A stretch of DNA of 64,000 bases, taken from NCBI RefSeq assembly GCF_001466725.1, contig NZ_CP013650.1, positions 3,162,001-3,226,000 on the forward strand, written 5' to 3'. Source of the stretch: Lacimicrobium alkaliphilum (GTDB lineage Bacteria > Pseudomonadota > Gammaproteobacteria > Enterobacterales > Alteromonadaceae). The notes beneath the pieces were generated by a model. The model was not told the origin of the DNA, ran no database searches, and saw only the letters and a list, made by a program, of their open reading frames with translations. A program made the position numbers and the translations under genes. Positions 16,278-26,140 of this stretch are shown one piece after another (the stretch's first letter is position 1; every line of letters begins with the position of its first letter).

Positions 16278-17261
16278 ATGAGCACCATAACGCCCTCAGC
16301 ACAAACCTGCCGCAGCGCAGTCATGCCCATCCTGGATCTTGATATGCTCAGGACCTTCGTAGCCATTGCTGAATCCGGCAGCATGACCAAAGCCGCACGA
16401 GTAGTATTTCGCACCCCTGCCGCTATCAGCATGCAGGTAAAAAAGTTAGAAGAGGTGCTACAGCGCAACCTGCTGGAGCGAAAATCTCGCTCTATTGCGC
16501 TGACTCCCGAGGGCGAGATATTACTCAGATACAGCAGACAGTTGCTTAAGCTCAATGAAGAGCTGGTAGGCCAGTTTCTGTGCCCCAGGCTAAACGGCAA
16601 AGTGACTCTGGGGATGCCGGAACAGTTTGGTAGCAATGAGCTGCCCGCTATCCTCTCGCAATTTGCCAAATCACATCCATCGGTGCAGGTGGATGTGGTG
16701 CTGGGTAAGAGTATTGAGATCAAACAGCGTTTTGAGAATGGCGAAATTGATTTAGCCCTGATATCCCATAACCTGCATGTTACACCGGATACGATACTCA
16801 AGACCGTGCGCCTGGAGAAACTGGTATGGGCCGTGAGCAAGAACAGTGATGCGATAAATCAGTCTCCTTTACCGCTGGCGCTGGCTGAGCACGGCTGCCC
16901 CTGGCGGACACTAGCCCTTGAGGCCCTGGATGAGGCCGGCATCGAATATCGCATCGCTTATTCCAGTGAAAACTGTACCGGCCAGTTGGCTGCGGTGATG
17001 GCAGATCTCGCTGTTGCGGCTGTGCCCGAGAGTCTGGTTAAGCCACCACTGAAGAAACTCGGGCACACAAATCGTTTACCTGAAATTGGCTACGCGCAAA
17101 CCAGCCTGATGTTAAGTTCATCGGCCAACGAGGTAACCCTGGTATTGAAGGACTTTATTCTGCAGGTGCTGGATCCCAGGGATATGAAGGCAGATGCACC
17201 AGAATCTGTGAATGAATCGCAAGCTCATATCAGGGAAGCCCTGGAACATCTTAAAATATAA
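16278..17261 (+). CDS. LysR-family regulator, LrhA-like
   Basis: A 327-residue LysR regulator: winged helix-turn-helix at about 18-77 (LDMLRTFVAIAESGSMTKAA), linker helix, then a type-2 periplasmic-binding-like effector domain. The order of motifs, including LNGKVTLGMPEQFG and the later EYRIAYSSENCTGQLAAV, resembles the LrhA subgroup, which controls flagella, surface and stress functions in enterobacteria. ATG 16278 is taken as start; ATG 16323 would remove 15 residues and neither has a strong ribosome site. It has no divergent neighbour, so its target is not indicated by context. Confidence 0.85.
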   Translation: MSTITPSAQTCRSAVMPILDLDMLRTFVAIAESGSMTKAARVVFRTPAAISMQVKKLEEVLQRNLLERKSRSIALTPEGEILLRYSRQLLKLNEELVGQFLCPRLNGKVTLGMPEQFGSNELPAILSQFAKSHPSVQVDVVLGKSIEIKQRFENGEIDLALISHNLHVTPDTILKTVRLEKLVWAVSKNSDAINQSPLPLALAEHGCPWRTLALEALDEAGIEYRIAYSSENCTGQLAAVMADLAVAAVPESLVKPPLKKLGHTNRLPEIGYAQTSLMLSSSANEVTLVLKDFILQVLDPRDMKADAPESVNESQAHIREALEHLKI

Positions 17262-17360
17262 CTATTAAGTTTTACTTAACTCACACCTAAGAACTTTTAG
17301 TTTTACTGATTAACGCCATCGCTCTACATTTGAAACTCCTAACCACCAAAGGATGTTTCT

Positions 17361-17693
17361 ATGAAAAGCGCATACTATGTCATTTTGTTACTACTACTGA
17401 CTTTGCCTGCACCGCTGACTTCGGCGCAGGAAGTCAACGAAAATACCTTTCTGACCGATCAGGATTACCCTTATCAGATGCTGGTCCGGGTCACGGATAA
17501 GGTAGAAGTGCATTACACAGAAAACGGCTCTGATAGTATCAACTGCAGCACCCGCATCCTGCGCGGTGACAAAGAAATTATCACCGACGCTGTGGAAGCG
17601 CACAGAGCGCAGTTCGTTAAAGACGCAATGCGGGCCTGTCTGCCAAGAAATCAAGCCAAACTGGCACTGAAGCAAGTGTTCAGCACCCTTTAA
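17361..17693 (+). CDS. DUF3718-like small exported protein
   Basis: A 110-residue protein with a clear signal peptide ending near TSAQ (LLLLLTLPAPLTSAQ). The mature part has Cys at INCS and at ACLPRNQA, likely a disulfide, and the ACLP...A...L ending seen in DUF3718 proteins of Alteromonas and Shewanella relatives. It is periplasmic or secreted; function is unknown. AAAGGATG lies upstream of ATG 17361. It follows the LysR gene by 100 bases on the same strand. Confidence 0.65.
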   Translation: MKSAYYVILLLLLTLPAPLTSAQEVNENTFLTDQDYPYQMLVRVTDKVEVHYTENGSDSINCSTRILRGDKEIITDAVEAHRAQFVKDAMRACLPRNQAKLALKQVFSTL

Positions 17694-17825
17694 TGTTAAT
17701 GTCAGCAGTGCAGTACCGTTTAACTGATGTTAAGCGGCACTGCACAAAAGACACCTGCTCAATTTCTTGCTCCAGCTTCCAGAATCATTGTTTAGCCCTC
17801 AAAATAACCGGCAGATCTAAGCGGC

Positions 17826-17855
17826 CAAATAAAAGGCCAGCATATTGCTGGCCTT
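17826..17855 (-). terminator. Intrinsic terminator for the OB-fold-like gene
   Basis: AAGGCCAGC at 17833-17841 pairs with GCTGGCCTT at 17847-17855 around a five-base loop. Read on the minus strand it is followed by a T-rich run (TTTTATTT), and it lies 20 bases beyond the stop at 17875. Confidence 0.8.
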
Positions 17856-17874
17856 GAACGCATAGCGATTTACT

Positions 17875-18525
17875 TTATGAATCGGCGTTTTTCGTCTTGT
17901 CCCGATACAAAGTGGTAATACTCTCGGCGACAAGTTCATTACTCTCAAAAATACCGATATCGAAATCCCCGGTTACCGAGACAAATTCGCCTTTATCGAT
18001 TTGCTGGAACCCTTTGTCATCCATCGGGTTGTACAGCATCTGCGAGGTATCAACAGTAACTTCGCGACGGCCTGTATCGATAGTAAATTCGCGTCCATCG
18101 ACTTTGGTTACTGTACCCGTCAGACGTAAATCATTGTCGATATACACTGTTGTCATATCCGGTGCCAGTAATGCCTCTTCATCGGCGTCATTGGCATAGA
18201 AATAGGTATTCAGATCCTTAACGTACACACTGTTAGCCTCGATCGAGGTGGTCTCGTAGAGATCATCATCAACCCGTCCATTAACTTTGACCTGATCGCC
18301 GCCAAGAATCGGATAGGCATCGCCGTACCAGTCCCAGTCGTCCATCTCAACAGTGACAATGCCCTCACCGTAATCGAGAATAAAACCATCGGCGTCTGAT
18401 TCAACCACGGTACCGTTAAGACTTATCCAGCTGCCGTCCGGACGGGCATAAGGGTTTTTGGCCATGGCCGGTGCAACTACGGCTGACGCAAGTGCTACAG
18501 ATAGTAAAGATTTCATAAATCTCAT
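17875..18525 (-). CDS. Exported protein with two OB-fold-like repeats
   Basis: About 216 residues. An excellent AAGGAGG ribosome site fixes the start at ATG 18525 (MRFMKSLL). A signal peptide ends at AMAK. The mature protein is acidic and beta-rich, with two similar units: SLNGTVVESDADGFILDYGE...VKVNGRV and LTGTVTKVDGREFTIDTG...VSVTGDF. This repeated pattern resembles the YgiW/YdeI (BOF) or DUF5666 OB-folds, periplasmic stress-linked domains. Ligand unknown. A terminator follows on the same strand. Confidence 0.7.
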   Translation of the reverse strand: MRFMKSLLSVALASAVVAPAMAKNPYARPDGSWISLNGTVVESDADGFILDYGEGIVTVEMDDWDWYGDAYPILGGDQVKVNGRVDDDLYETTSIEANSVYVKDLNTYFYANDADEEALLAPDMTTVYIDNDLRLTGTVTKVDGREFTIDTGRREVTVDTSQMLYNPMDDKGFQQIDKGEFVSVTGDFDIGIFESNELVAESITTLYRDKTKNADS

Positions 18526-18762
18526 ACATCCTCCTTTGCTCAATGTATTTGCACGCTCTTTTTGTAACGCAGGTGCGCGACCTGCGAAGGCTTTGCTACG
18601 GCTACTTATTGCCTCTTAATATATTACCTGATGGCAATCTGAATATTTTCAAGGGGATCAGATTTGCCGATAGCCAATGTTCAGATTTTTTGAGTGGTTA
18701 TTGCATTTATCTGTCATCAGACTTATGCCACCCTTTAAAGGAATTTTTTACAGGAGCCAAAC

Positions 18763-19437
18763 ATGTCTAAAGTGATATTGATTACCGGTGCCTCCAGCGG
18801 TATCGGCGAAGCCACTGCCCGCCAAGCGGCATCTGAAGGACATAAACTGATTCTCACCGCCCGCCGGGGTGAATTACTGGATAAACTGGTGGCGGAATTT
18901 GGTGAATCCAATGCCTTAGGTCTGGCCGCCGATGTGACCGATTTTGCGGCGCTGGAAAATGTGGTGAAAGCCGGGCTGGAGAAATTCGGACGTCTGGATG
19001 TGGCTTTTGCCAATGCCGGTACCGGCGTTTCCACTCCCGGTACAGAAGAGGGTGATCCACAGGAATGGGATAAGATGATCAGCCTGAATATCAATGCCCT
19101 GCTCTATACCGCCAGACTGACTCTGCCGCATTTACGCAAAACCACCGGGCATTTTATTATGACCGGATCTGCCGCCGGGCGTATCACCCTTAAAGGCTCA
19201 GTCTACGGCGCCACTAAGTGGTTTGTGCATGGCTTTGCCAGTAATCTGGCTGAAGAGATGAAGGAATGGCAGGGCCGCCTGACCACCATCGCACCGGGCA
19301 TGGTGAATACACCATTCTTTGACGAACCCAAGCCAGACAAGCTGGATCCGCAGGATGTGGCCGATGCCGTGCTGTATGCCATCAATGCCAACCCACGCAA
19401 CTGTGTACGTGAGGTGTTTCTGATGCCGGCGTATTAA
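18763..19437 (+). CDS. Short-chain dehydrogenase/reductase
   Basis: A 224-residue classical SDR. The cofactor loop TGASSGIG (8-15), the NAG motif near 84-86 and catalytic Ser136, Tyr148 and Lys152 (YGATK) are all present, so it should be an active NAD(P)-dependent oxidoreductase; Arg34 after the second strand favours NADPH. It resembles YdfG-type serine/3-hydroxy-acid dehydrogenases, but the substrate cannot be set from sequence. ACAGGAG precedes ATG 18763. It is flanked by a long upstream gap with no visible feature and by a repeat cluster downstream. Confidence 0.85.
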   Translation: MSKVILITGASSGIGEATARQAASEGHKLILTARRGELLDKLVAEFGESNALGLAADVTDFAALENVVKAGLEKFGRLDVAFANAGTGVSTPGTEEGDPQEWDKMISLNINALLYTARLTLPHLRKTTGHFIMTGSAAGRITLKGSVYGATKWFVHGFASNLAEEMKEWQGRLTTIAPGMVNTPFFDEPKPDKLDPQDVADAVLYAINANPRNCVREVFLMPAY

Positions 19438-19460
19438 GCACCTTTAATAAAGACAAGAAT

Positions 19461-19635
19461 AACCACAGAGAACACAGAGGTTCTAAAGGTTTAATATCCC
19501 CGACTACTCTGCGACCTTTGCGCCTCTGCGTGATCTTCAGAATTTCTTGTTGATCTCGCCAAGCAGCAAAGACGCAGAGGGATTAACCGCCAGGCCCCTT
19601 TTACTTCTCTGTGCCCTCTGTGGCTCTGTGGTGAA
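19461..19635. repeat. CACAGAG-type interspersed repeat (copy 1)
   Basis: Begins with AACCACAGAGAACACAGAGG and ends with CTCTGTGGCTCTGTGGTG, so its ends are inverted repeats. The middle holds a second unit (GCGCCTCTGCGTGATCTT and AAGACGCAGAGG). The same motif set recurs at 45.1, 53.0, 57.6, 60.6 and 61.2 kb. Confidence 0.75.
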
Positions 19636-19647
19636 GATGTTTGTACA

Positions 19648-19710
19648 GTCCCGGATTGCGCTGGCTACGTCATTAATGTAGCCAGTCAAGAAGCGAAGCG
19701 GATTGCGGGA
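19648..19710. repeat. GCGCAGCGGAAT-type palindromic repeat (copy 1)
   Basis: A stem CTGGCTAC (19661-19668) / GTAGCCAG (19678-19685) is flanked by CCGGATTGCG and GAAGCGGATTGCGGGA. It is related to the REP-like element at 60443-60521. Confidence 0.55.
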
Positions 19711-19721
19711 AAAATGCATGG

Positions 19722-21104
19722 CTATAGACTAATCTGCTGTGTATCGATCTTCGTTTCAATCAGCTCACCGTATTCACTCACTACTGGCCTGAGGGCTTCG
19801 GCATTGCCGACCACCACCATTTGCAGGTGCTGTTGTGGGAAATACTGCCCGACCAGAGATTTGGCCTTATCGACGTCCAGCGCATTCACATTATCACTGA
19901 AATCATTAATAAAGGCCTCATCATAGCCATAGATAAACATGCCGCTGAGCAAACCGGCCAGCTCACCGGACGTTTCATACTTGGGCGGAAACTGCCCTTT
20001 TACATAAGCCTTGGCTGAGTCCAGGGTTTCTTTATCGATCCCCTGCTGCCAGAGTCTGGCATAGGTTTTCAGGGTCAGGTCGATGGCCTCTTTGGTTTTA
20101 TCGGTCTGAGTAAAGGTGTAAATACTAAAGCTGCCGCCTTTCTGATAGGGCTGGAAACTGCTTCTGGCGCCGTAGGTCAGGCCGGTATTCACCCGCAACT
20201 CATCATTCAGCCAGGAGGTAAAACGCCCGCCGAGTATGGTATTGATCACCTGCAGTGCCACATAATCAGGATTGCTGCGGGCAATACCGGGGCCGCCGAT
20301 GATATAAGTGCTTTCCCGGGCATCGGGTTTATCCACCAGCAGCACTCTGGCTTTATCGGCCTTCACCTCTGCCAAAGGCAGCACAAAGTCTTCTGTCTGA
20401 CCCTGCCACTGGCCAAACAAGGCCTTGATTTTGCTGATCATCTTGTCGCTGTCAAAATCCCCCACTATGCTGATGGCAGTGTTATCGGGGCGATACCATT
20501 TGTCGTAAAAACCTTTTAAGTCTGTGACCTGCATGGTTTTCACACTGGCAATATTTCCGCTCTGCTCTGTAGCATAGGGATGCTCTGCAAATAACAGGGC
20601 ATTAAAGTAATTACCGATTACCGCCTTAGGGCTTTCCTGCGCCTGCTGCAGAGCCGCAAGGTGCCGCTGTTGGTAGGCCCTGATTTCCTGCTCATCAAAA
20701 ACGGGATGCAGCAGGGCATCGGCGAGCATCTTCAGGACCTTGTCCTCGTCTTTGCTGGCAAAAGACGCAGCCACCTGGCTGGCTTCCATACCACCACCGG
20801 CGTTGATATTGGCACCGACAAAATCCAGATGTTGTTCAAATTCAGCACGACTCAATTCACCACTTCCGAGTAACAGTGCATTGGCGGTCATCTCCGCCTG
20901 ACCGGCCTTTTCATCCTGAACGGCACCGGCTTTGACGGTAACAATGGCGTCAATTAGGGGTACCTCTTTTTGTTCCATCAGGTACAGGGTCAGGCCATTT
21001 TCCAGCACCAGTTTCTCATAGGCAGGCAGTTTGAATTCTGCCGCCGACAGGCTGAATGTGGTAAGGGCCAACAGCGCCAGCAGGGAATTAACGATCTTGT
21101 GCAT
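19722..21104 (-). CDS. M16-family peptidase homologue without zinc motif
   Basis: A 460-residue M16 protein with signal peptide (KIVNSLLALLALTTFSLSAAE). Start ATG 21104 has AAGGAAG upstream and removes 45 poor N-terminal residues of the open frame. The position of the zinc motif HxxEH holds LLLGSGELSRAEF instead, so it should be non-catalytic, like the partner subunits of heterodimeric M16 proteases. The two M16 halves (about 35-240 and 245-450) are recognisable. It overlaps the end of the upstream catalytic M16 gene by 17 bases, which supports translational coupling and a periplasmic heterodimer. Confidence 0.88.
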   Translation of the reverse strand: MHKIVNSLLALLALTTFSLSAAEFKLPAYEKLVLENGLTLYLMEQKEVPLIDAIVTVKAGAVQDEKAGQAEMTANALLLGSGELSRAEFEQHLDFVGANINAGGGMEASQVAASFASKDEDKVLKMLADALLHPVFDEQEIRAYQQRHLAALQQAQESPKAVIGNYFNALLFAEHPYATEQSGNIASVKTMQVTDLKGFYDKWYRPDNTAISIVGDFDSDKMISKIKALFGQWQGQTEDFVLPLAEVKADKARVLLVDKPDARESTYIIGGPGIARSNPDYVALQVINTILGGRFTSWLNDELRVNTGLTYGARSSFQPYQKGGSFSIYTFTQTDKTKEAIDLTLKTYARLWQQGIDKETLDSAKAYVKGQFPPKYETSGELAGLLSGMFIYGYDEAFINDFSDNVNALDVDKAKSLVGQYFPQQHLQMVVVGNAEALRPVVSEYGELIETKIDTQQISL

Positions 21105-22422
21105 AAGAATCTTCCTTATTATCCAGAATACCGACAGTGCTGTTGGCTTTGCGCAGGTAGGTTTTCGCCACCCGCTGAATATCAGCGGCGCTGACTTTTT
21201 CAAGCTCGGCCGGTAAATCAAACAGTTCTCTGTAATCACCGAAATAAACCTGATACGTCCCTATGGTGTTGGCCTTGCCGTTAATGGTCTGCATTTCCCG
21301 GTAGAAACTGACCAGTTGGCTGTTCTTAACCTTCTGAAGCTCCTGTTCGCTGACGCCCTGCTCAATAACCAGTTTGATTTGCTCCACAAGCCCCTGTTCC
21401 AGTGCCTCTGCAGAGGTTCCCGGCGTGGCGATGGCATAGAGGTAAAACAGGTTGGCATCGAAAGACTCAGGAATATAGCTCATCACATTGGTGGCCAGCT
21501 TCTGCTCAAATACAAGCGCTTGTTTGAGTCTTGAGCTGTTGCCTTTGGCCAGAATTTCACCCAGCATCTGCAGCGCGTAGTAATCTTGATGGCCGGTTGG
21601 GGGAATATGAAAGGCCATCATCAGATTGGGGCTGGTTACTGATTCCTTATGCACATAGGTGCGCCGCTCGCCTTTCTGCTCAGGCTCTTTGGTATGAATA
21701 TTACGAGGCTCTGGCTGCGCAGGGATCGGCTCAAAATAGGCCCTGGCCAGCTTTTTCACTTCATCAAATTTCACTGCACCGGCAATCACCACTACCGCAT
21801 TGTTCGGTGCATAGTAGGTCTTATGGTACTGACGTAAATCCTCCAGGGTCCAGTTGGCAATATCAGAATCATGACCAATCACCGGCCAGCTGTATGGATG
21901 GGCGCGAAAGGCCACACCTTTAACTTCCTCATGCAGAGTACGGAAGTTGGAGTTCTCCAGCCCGGTACTGCGCTCTGAAGCAACTACGCCCCGCTCACTC
22001 TCCACTACCTCGGCATTAATATCCAGATTGGCGATACGATCCGCTTCCAGGTCGAAAATCAGTTCCAGAGCATCGGCCGGAAACCAGTCGGTATAGACGG
22101 TCAGGTTCTCAGTGGTGTAGGCATTGTTCGCGCCGCCCGCCGCCTCCATGGTGCGGTCAAACATTTTCGGACCGTATTTTTCTGAACCGTTAAACATCAT
22201 ATGCTCAAAGAAGTGCGACAAGCCGGTGATACCGGGGTATTCATTACGGGAGCCGACTTTCCAGAACAGATACATATTGGCATTAGGGATAGAATCATCT
22301 TCCAGTACCAGAATCTGCATGCCGTTTTCGAGGGTAAATTGCTGTATGTCTTTGGCTTCGGTGGCCTTGGCAGCAGGTGTTGCCAGCAACAGCACCAGAC
22401 ACAGCATCAGTATGCTTTTCAT
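21088..22422 (-). CDS. Zinc M16-family peptidase (catalytic subunit)
   Basis: A 444-residue secreted M16 protease. A signal peptide (SILMLCLVLLLATPAAKAT) follows ATG 22422, which has GGAGA upstream; the open frame further upstream is discarded. The inverted zinc motif HFFEH is seen in GLSHFFEHMMFNG near residues 75-87, with the third ligand Glu expected about 75 residues later in the ESERGVVASE region. It should cut peptides in the periplasm. It is followed by a motif-less paralogue overlapping by 17 bases, the usual bacterial M16 pair. Confidence 0.92.
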   Translation of the reverse strand: MKSILMLCLVLLLATPAAKATEAKDIQQFTLENGMQILVLEDDSIPNANMYLFWKVGSRNEYPGITGLSHFFEHMMFNGSEKYGPKMFDRTMEAAGGANNAYTTENLTVYTDWFPADALELIFDLEADRIANLDINAEVVESERGVVASERSTGLENSNFRTLHEEVKGVAFRAHPYSWPVIGHDSDIANWTLEDLRQYHKTYYAPNNAVVVIAGAVKFDEVKKLARAYFEPIPAQPEPRNIHTKEPEQKGERRTYVHKESVTSPNLMMAFHIPPTGHQDYYALQMLGEILAKGNSSRLKQALVFEQKLATNVMSYIPESFDANLFYLYAIATPGTSAEALEQGLVEQIKLVIEQGVSEQELQKVKNSQLVSFYREMQTINGKANTIGTYQVYFGDYRELFDLPAELEKVSAADIQRVAKTYLRKANSTVGILDNKEDSYAQDR

Positions 22423-22755
22423 TTCTAATTTTTCTCCGTTTAAGCATAGGGAGGTTTTAACCTGGGTTCTGCAGTTGCGCGCGAGACGAGAGTGCATCTG
22501 TCTGATTTGGATGGCGTAATGAAAAAATTCGTGGTTACCTTATTGGTAATGAGGCATTTTTTCATATAGCCAGACAAATCAAGGAGATGTGCTATCGACC
22601 TTGTGTCAACTGTCGAGTTCAGGTTTAACGTCGCTCAGTCTATCCCTGTTATATAGGCAATACCAATACACTGAAGTGATTCGCTACAGGGAAAATGTAA
22701 AAAGCTATTACAGACTGAATTCCCTTGTGACTTGGCTTTGCCGCAGTAAGGCTTT
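22423..22755. other. Divergent promoter region between M16 pair and xseA
   Basis: A 333-base gap between divergent genes. Its only clear structure is an imperfect inverted repeat at 22519-22565 whose outer arms are ATGAAAAAAT and ATTTTTTCAT and whose inner part is GGTTACC/GGTAAT. No gene is evident. Confidence 0.45.
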
Positions 22756-24122
22756 ATGCTCACAAACCTGCGCAATCAACTCAATGACCCCGGCATGATG
22801 CACGCCACCAATGACACCATCTATACCGTCAGCCGCCTTAACCGTCAGGCCCGTATGGTGCTGGAAAGTGAAATAGGTCAGGTATGGGTCAGGGCCGAAA
22901 TTTCTAACTTTGTTGCCGCCGGCTCCGGCCATTGGTATTTCACCCTTAAGGATGATCGCGCTCAGGTGCGTACCGCCATGTTCCGCAATGCAAACCGAAG
23001 GGTAACGCTGCGACCTAAGGAAGGGGATCGGGTGCTGGTCAGAGCGACCCTTAGCCTTTACGAGCCACGGGGAGATTACCAGCTGATTGCCGAACATATG
23101 GAGCCTGAGGGAGAGGGACTGCTGAAACAACAGTTTGAGCAGTTAAAGCAGCGTCTGGCCGCTGAAGGTTTGTTCGACCAGCAACACAAAAAAACCATTC
23201 CTCATCCCATTGTTAAGGTGGGTGTGATCACCTCGGCCACCGGCGCTGCCCTGCATGACATTCTGACGGTGCTGAAACGCCGTAACCCGGCCATTGAAGT
23301 GATTATTTACCCCTCTCAGGTACAGGGCGACACTGCTGCCTCGCAACTGATCAGTGCACTGCAGATTGCCAACCAGCGCAACGAAGTGGATGTGATCATT
23401 CTCGGCCGCGGTGGTGGTTCACTGGAAGATCTCTGGTGCTTTAATGATGAAAACCTGGCCCGGGCAATTTTGCATCATCCTTGCCGGTGATCAGTGCCGT
23501 CGGCCATGAAGTGGATATCAGTATCGCCGATTTTGTCGCCGATCTGCGCGCACCCACGCCTTCAGCCGCCGCCGAACTGGTCAGCCAGGACCGACAAGAG
23601 CTGGAAAGCGCCCTGCTACAAACCATCAGACGACTGCACCGTGCCATGGCAGGTCAATTACAGCATTTGCATGGTCGCCAGCAACTGGCATTAGAGCAAC
23701 TGCAGCGCACTCACCCAAGAGTCAGATTGCAACAGCAGAGCCAGCATCTGGACAGATTGCACAGCGAACTGAATCACGCTCTGGCCGGCCAGCTCAATCA
23801 GGCCCGGCAGCGGATGACGGCGCTACAGTCAAGATTACAGCACCAGTCACCGCAGCAGAAACTTCAGGCGATGCAACAACAATTACAGTTTCAGTCCCAT
23901 GGCCTGCAGAGCCAGTTACGTAAACTGTTACGGGACAAACACCAGGATCTGGCCAACAACAGTCACTTACTCAATACCGTCAGCCCGCTGGCAACATTAA
24001 GCCGGGGTTACAGCATCAGTTTAAAAGACGATCAGGTGATTAAAACGGCCAAGGCGCTGAAGACCGGAGACAAACTCACCACCCGCTTTGTGGATGGCGA
24101 AGTCAGCAGCACCGTGAAGTAA
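22756..24122 (+). pseudogene. xseA: Exodeoxyribonuclease VII large subunit, frameshifted
   Basis: XseA is the catalytic large subunit of exonuclease VII, which degrades single-stranded DNA. The N-terminal OB domain and start of the nuclease domain run 22756-23490 and end in an early TGA after [11 protein letters not shown]...ARAIL. The rest ([17 protein letters not shown] onward) continues in another frame from about 23475. The expected link is [13 protein letters not shown]; one base is missing in the T-run/G at 23468-23472. Restoring it gives about 455 residues, the normal length (E. coli 456). Downstream motifs ([13 protein letters not shown], coiled coil, LSRGYSI) are intact, so this is a recent mutation or a sequencing error. 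ATG 22756 has AAGG upstream. Confidence 0.93.
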
Positions 24123-24189
24123 CGAACAAGGCTTTAGTTAGTGTCTTTCGTGGTTTATCCGCCTTTTAAGCTTAAAGGCATAGATTAAA

Positions 24190-24666
24190 TCACAGCGAAA
24201 GGTGCACTGTAATGACATTACTCTGGTGGATTTGCAACTGGTACAGGTCGCCATAGTCAGACTCGCTCATGGCCTTGGCTTCGCCTCCCAAAATCCCGAT
24301 CAACTGTGGTGTGGTATTGCTGTGGCCGACGATAACAGCATTTTCTCCACGCTGTTGCAGCGCTCTGGCAAAGGTATTCAGGTCGGACGGATCATAAACC
24401 TGCACGTCTATACCTGTCAGTTCAGACAAGGCCGCCACCGTTTCACGGGTACGACGGTAGTCGGTACTGTAAATGCGCTGAATATCACCATGCTGTAGCA
24501 ACCTGGCCAATCGCAGGCCCTGTTGTCTTCCGTCATCGGTCAGGGATGGATCCTTGCTGCCATCATCCTGTTTCTCGGCATGGCGCAGCAAATACAGATT
24601 GTACTCTGCCGCCCACAGCGGTTGGGTCAGCGATAACAGCAACAGGGTCAGCAACGTTTTCAGCAT
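24190..24666 (-). CDS. Exported SixA-like histidine phosphatase
   Basis: A 158-residue histidine phosphatase. The phosphohistidine motif LLRHAE (His29, Arg28) follows a signal peptide (TLLTLLLLSLTQPLWAAE), and the second His is in VIVGHSN near 115. The short length fits the SixA branch, but the signal peptide puts it in the periplasm, unlike cytosolic SixA. Its start shares one base with the stop of der (TAATG), so it is probably cotranscribed and coupled. Substrate unknown. Confidence 0.85.
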   Translation of the reverse strand: MLKTLLTLLLLSLTQPLWAAEYNLYLLRHAEKQDDGSKDPSLTDDGRQQGLRLARLLQHGDIQRIYSTDYRRTRETVAALSELTGIDVQVYDPSDLNTFARALQQRGENAVIVGHSNTTPQLIGILGGEAKAMSESDYGDLYQLQIHQSNVITVHLSL

Positions 24667-26111
24667 TATTTCTTCTTATGAAAGGCCATCAGACGCCTGC
24701 GTTTGCGCTGCTGAGACAGGGTAAGCTGGTTTTTCTTACCCTCAAAGGGGTTGGCCCCTTCTTTGAATTCAATCCGGATTGGCGTACCCATCACTTTCAG
24801 GGACTTACGGAAATAATTCATCAGATAGCGCTTGTAGGCATCGGGCAAATCTTCCACCTGATTGCCATGGATAACAATAACCGGCGGGTTATAGCCACCG
24901 GCATGGGCATACTTCATCTTCACCCGGCGACCACGCACCAGCGGCGGCTGATGATCATCCTGCGCCATTTCCATAATCCGGGTCAGAATAGAGGTATTAA
25001 TCCGTCGGGTCGCCGATCCATAGGCTTCCTGTACCGACTCAAACAGATTGCCCACGCCCGAGCCGTGCAAAGCCGAGATAAAATGCAGGCGGGCAAAATC
25101 AATAAAGCCCAGACGGCGATCCAGTTCACGCTTGATCTCGTCTTTCACATCAGTATCCAGCCCGTCCCATTTATTGACCGCCATCACTAAAGAGCGGCCC
25201 GAATTGAGCACAAAACTGAGCAGACTGAGATCCTGATCGGTGATCCCTTCACGGGCATCCACCACCAGTAACACTACATTCGCTTCTTCGATGGCCTGCA
25301 GGGTCTTGACGATGGAAAATTTCTCCACCATGTCAGAGACTTTCCTGCGCTTACGCACACCGGCGGTATCGATAAGAATATATTCACGATCATCCCTGCT
25401 CATGGGAATAAACACGCTGTCTCTGGTGGTACCGGGCTGGTCATACACCACCACCCGCTCTTCACCGAGAATCCGGTTCGTCAGGGTGGATTTTCCGACA
25501 TTGGGCTTACCCACAATGGCCAGTTTAATCGGCAGATCCTGTAACCGTTTGAGCTGAGCCTCGGCATCTTCCTCTTCATGATTCACCGGTTCATCGGGCG
25601 CAATCATATCCGGGAAGGTTTCAGACAAGGGGTAGAGCAAATTCTGCAACAACTGGCTGATACCACGACCATGGGCGGCCGCAATCTGGTGCACCTCACC
25701 TAAGGCCAGGGCGTAGAACTCGGCACTCTCACTGTCGCCGTCGATCCCATCAACCTTGTTGGCGACAATATGCACCGGCTTGTTCTGCAGGCGCAGATGA
25801 CGGGCAATACCCTGGTCCGCGGCGGTAATACCGGTGCGGGCATCGAGCAGAAATAACACCAGATCGGCTTCTTCCACCGCCAGCAGAGACTGCTGTGCCA
25901 TCTCTGCATCAATGCCCTGTTCATCACCGCTGATACCACCGGTATCCACGACGATAAACTGCATGCCCTCGTAGTTGGCCTGACCATACTTCCGGTCCCG
26001 GGTCAGTCCGGGAAAATCCGCTACCAACGCATCACGTGTGCGGGTCAGACGGTTAAATAGCGTGGACTTGCCCACGTTGGGGCGGCCGACCAAAGCCACG
26101 ACGGGTAACAT
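24666..26111 (-). CDS. der: Ribosome-assembly GTPase Der (EngA)
   Basis: A 481-residue protein with two tandem GTPase domains and a KH-like C-terminus. G1 motifs are GRPNVGKS (about 9-16) and GKPNVGKS (about 206-213); DTGG and DTAG serve as G3, NKVD and NKWD as G4. Der binds the 50S precursor and is essential for large-subunit assembly. AGGA lies upstream of ATG 26111. It follows bamB by 29 bases in the conserved hisS-yfgM-bamB-der order. Confidence 0.98.
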   Translation of the reverse strand: MLPVVALVGRPNVGKSTLFNRLTRTRDALVADFPGLTRDRKYGQANYEGMQFIVVDTGGISGDEQGIDAEMAQQSLLAVEEADLVLFLLDARTGITAADQGIARHLRLQNKPVHIVANKVDGIDGDSESAEFYALALGEVHQIAAAHGRGISQLLQNLLYPLSETFPDMIAPDEPVNHEEEDAEAQLKRLQDLPIKLAIVGKPNVGKSTLTNRILGEERVVVYDQPGTTRDSVFIPMSRDDREYILIDTAGVRKRRKVSDMVEKFSIVKTLQAIEEANVVLLVVDAREGITDQDLSLLSFVLNSGRSLVMAVNKWDGLDTDVKDEIKRELDRRLGFIDFARLHFISALHGSGVGNLFESVQEAYGSATRRINTSILTRIMEMAQDDHQPPLVRGRRVKMKYAHAGGYNPPVIVIHGNQVEDLPDAYKRYLMNYFRKSLKVMGTPIRIEFKEGANPFEGKKNQLTLSQQRKRRRLMAFHKKK

Positions 26112-26140
26112 AATAGATTTTCCTAATATTCAAAAAGGGT

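Noticed and set aside
16253..16840. A 195-residue antisense frame inside the LysR gene
   Set aside because: Ser/Arg-rich composition typical of an antisense shadow; the LysR helix-turn-helix is on the other strand.
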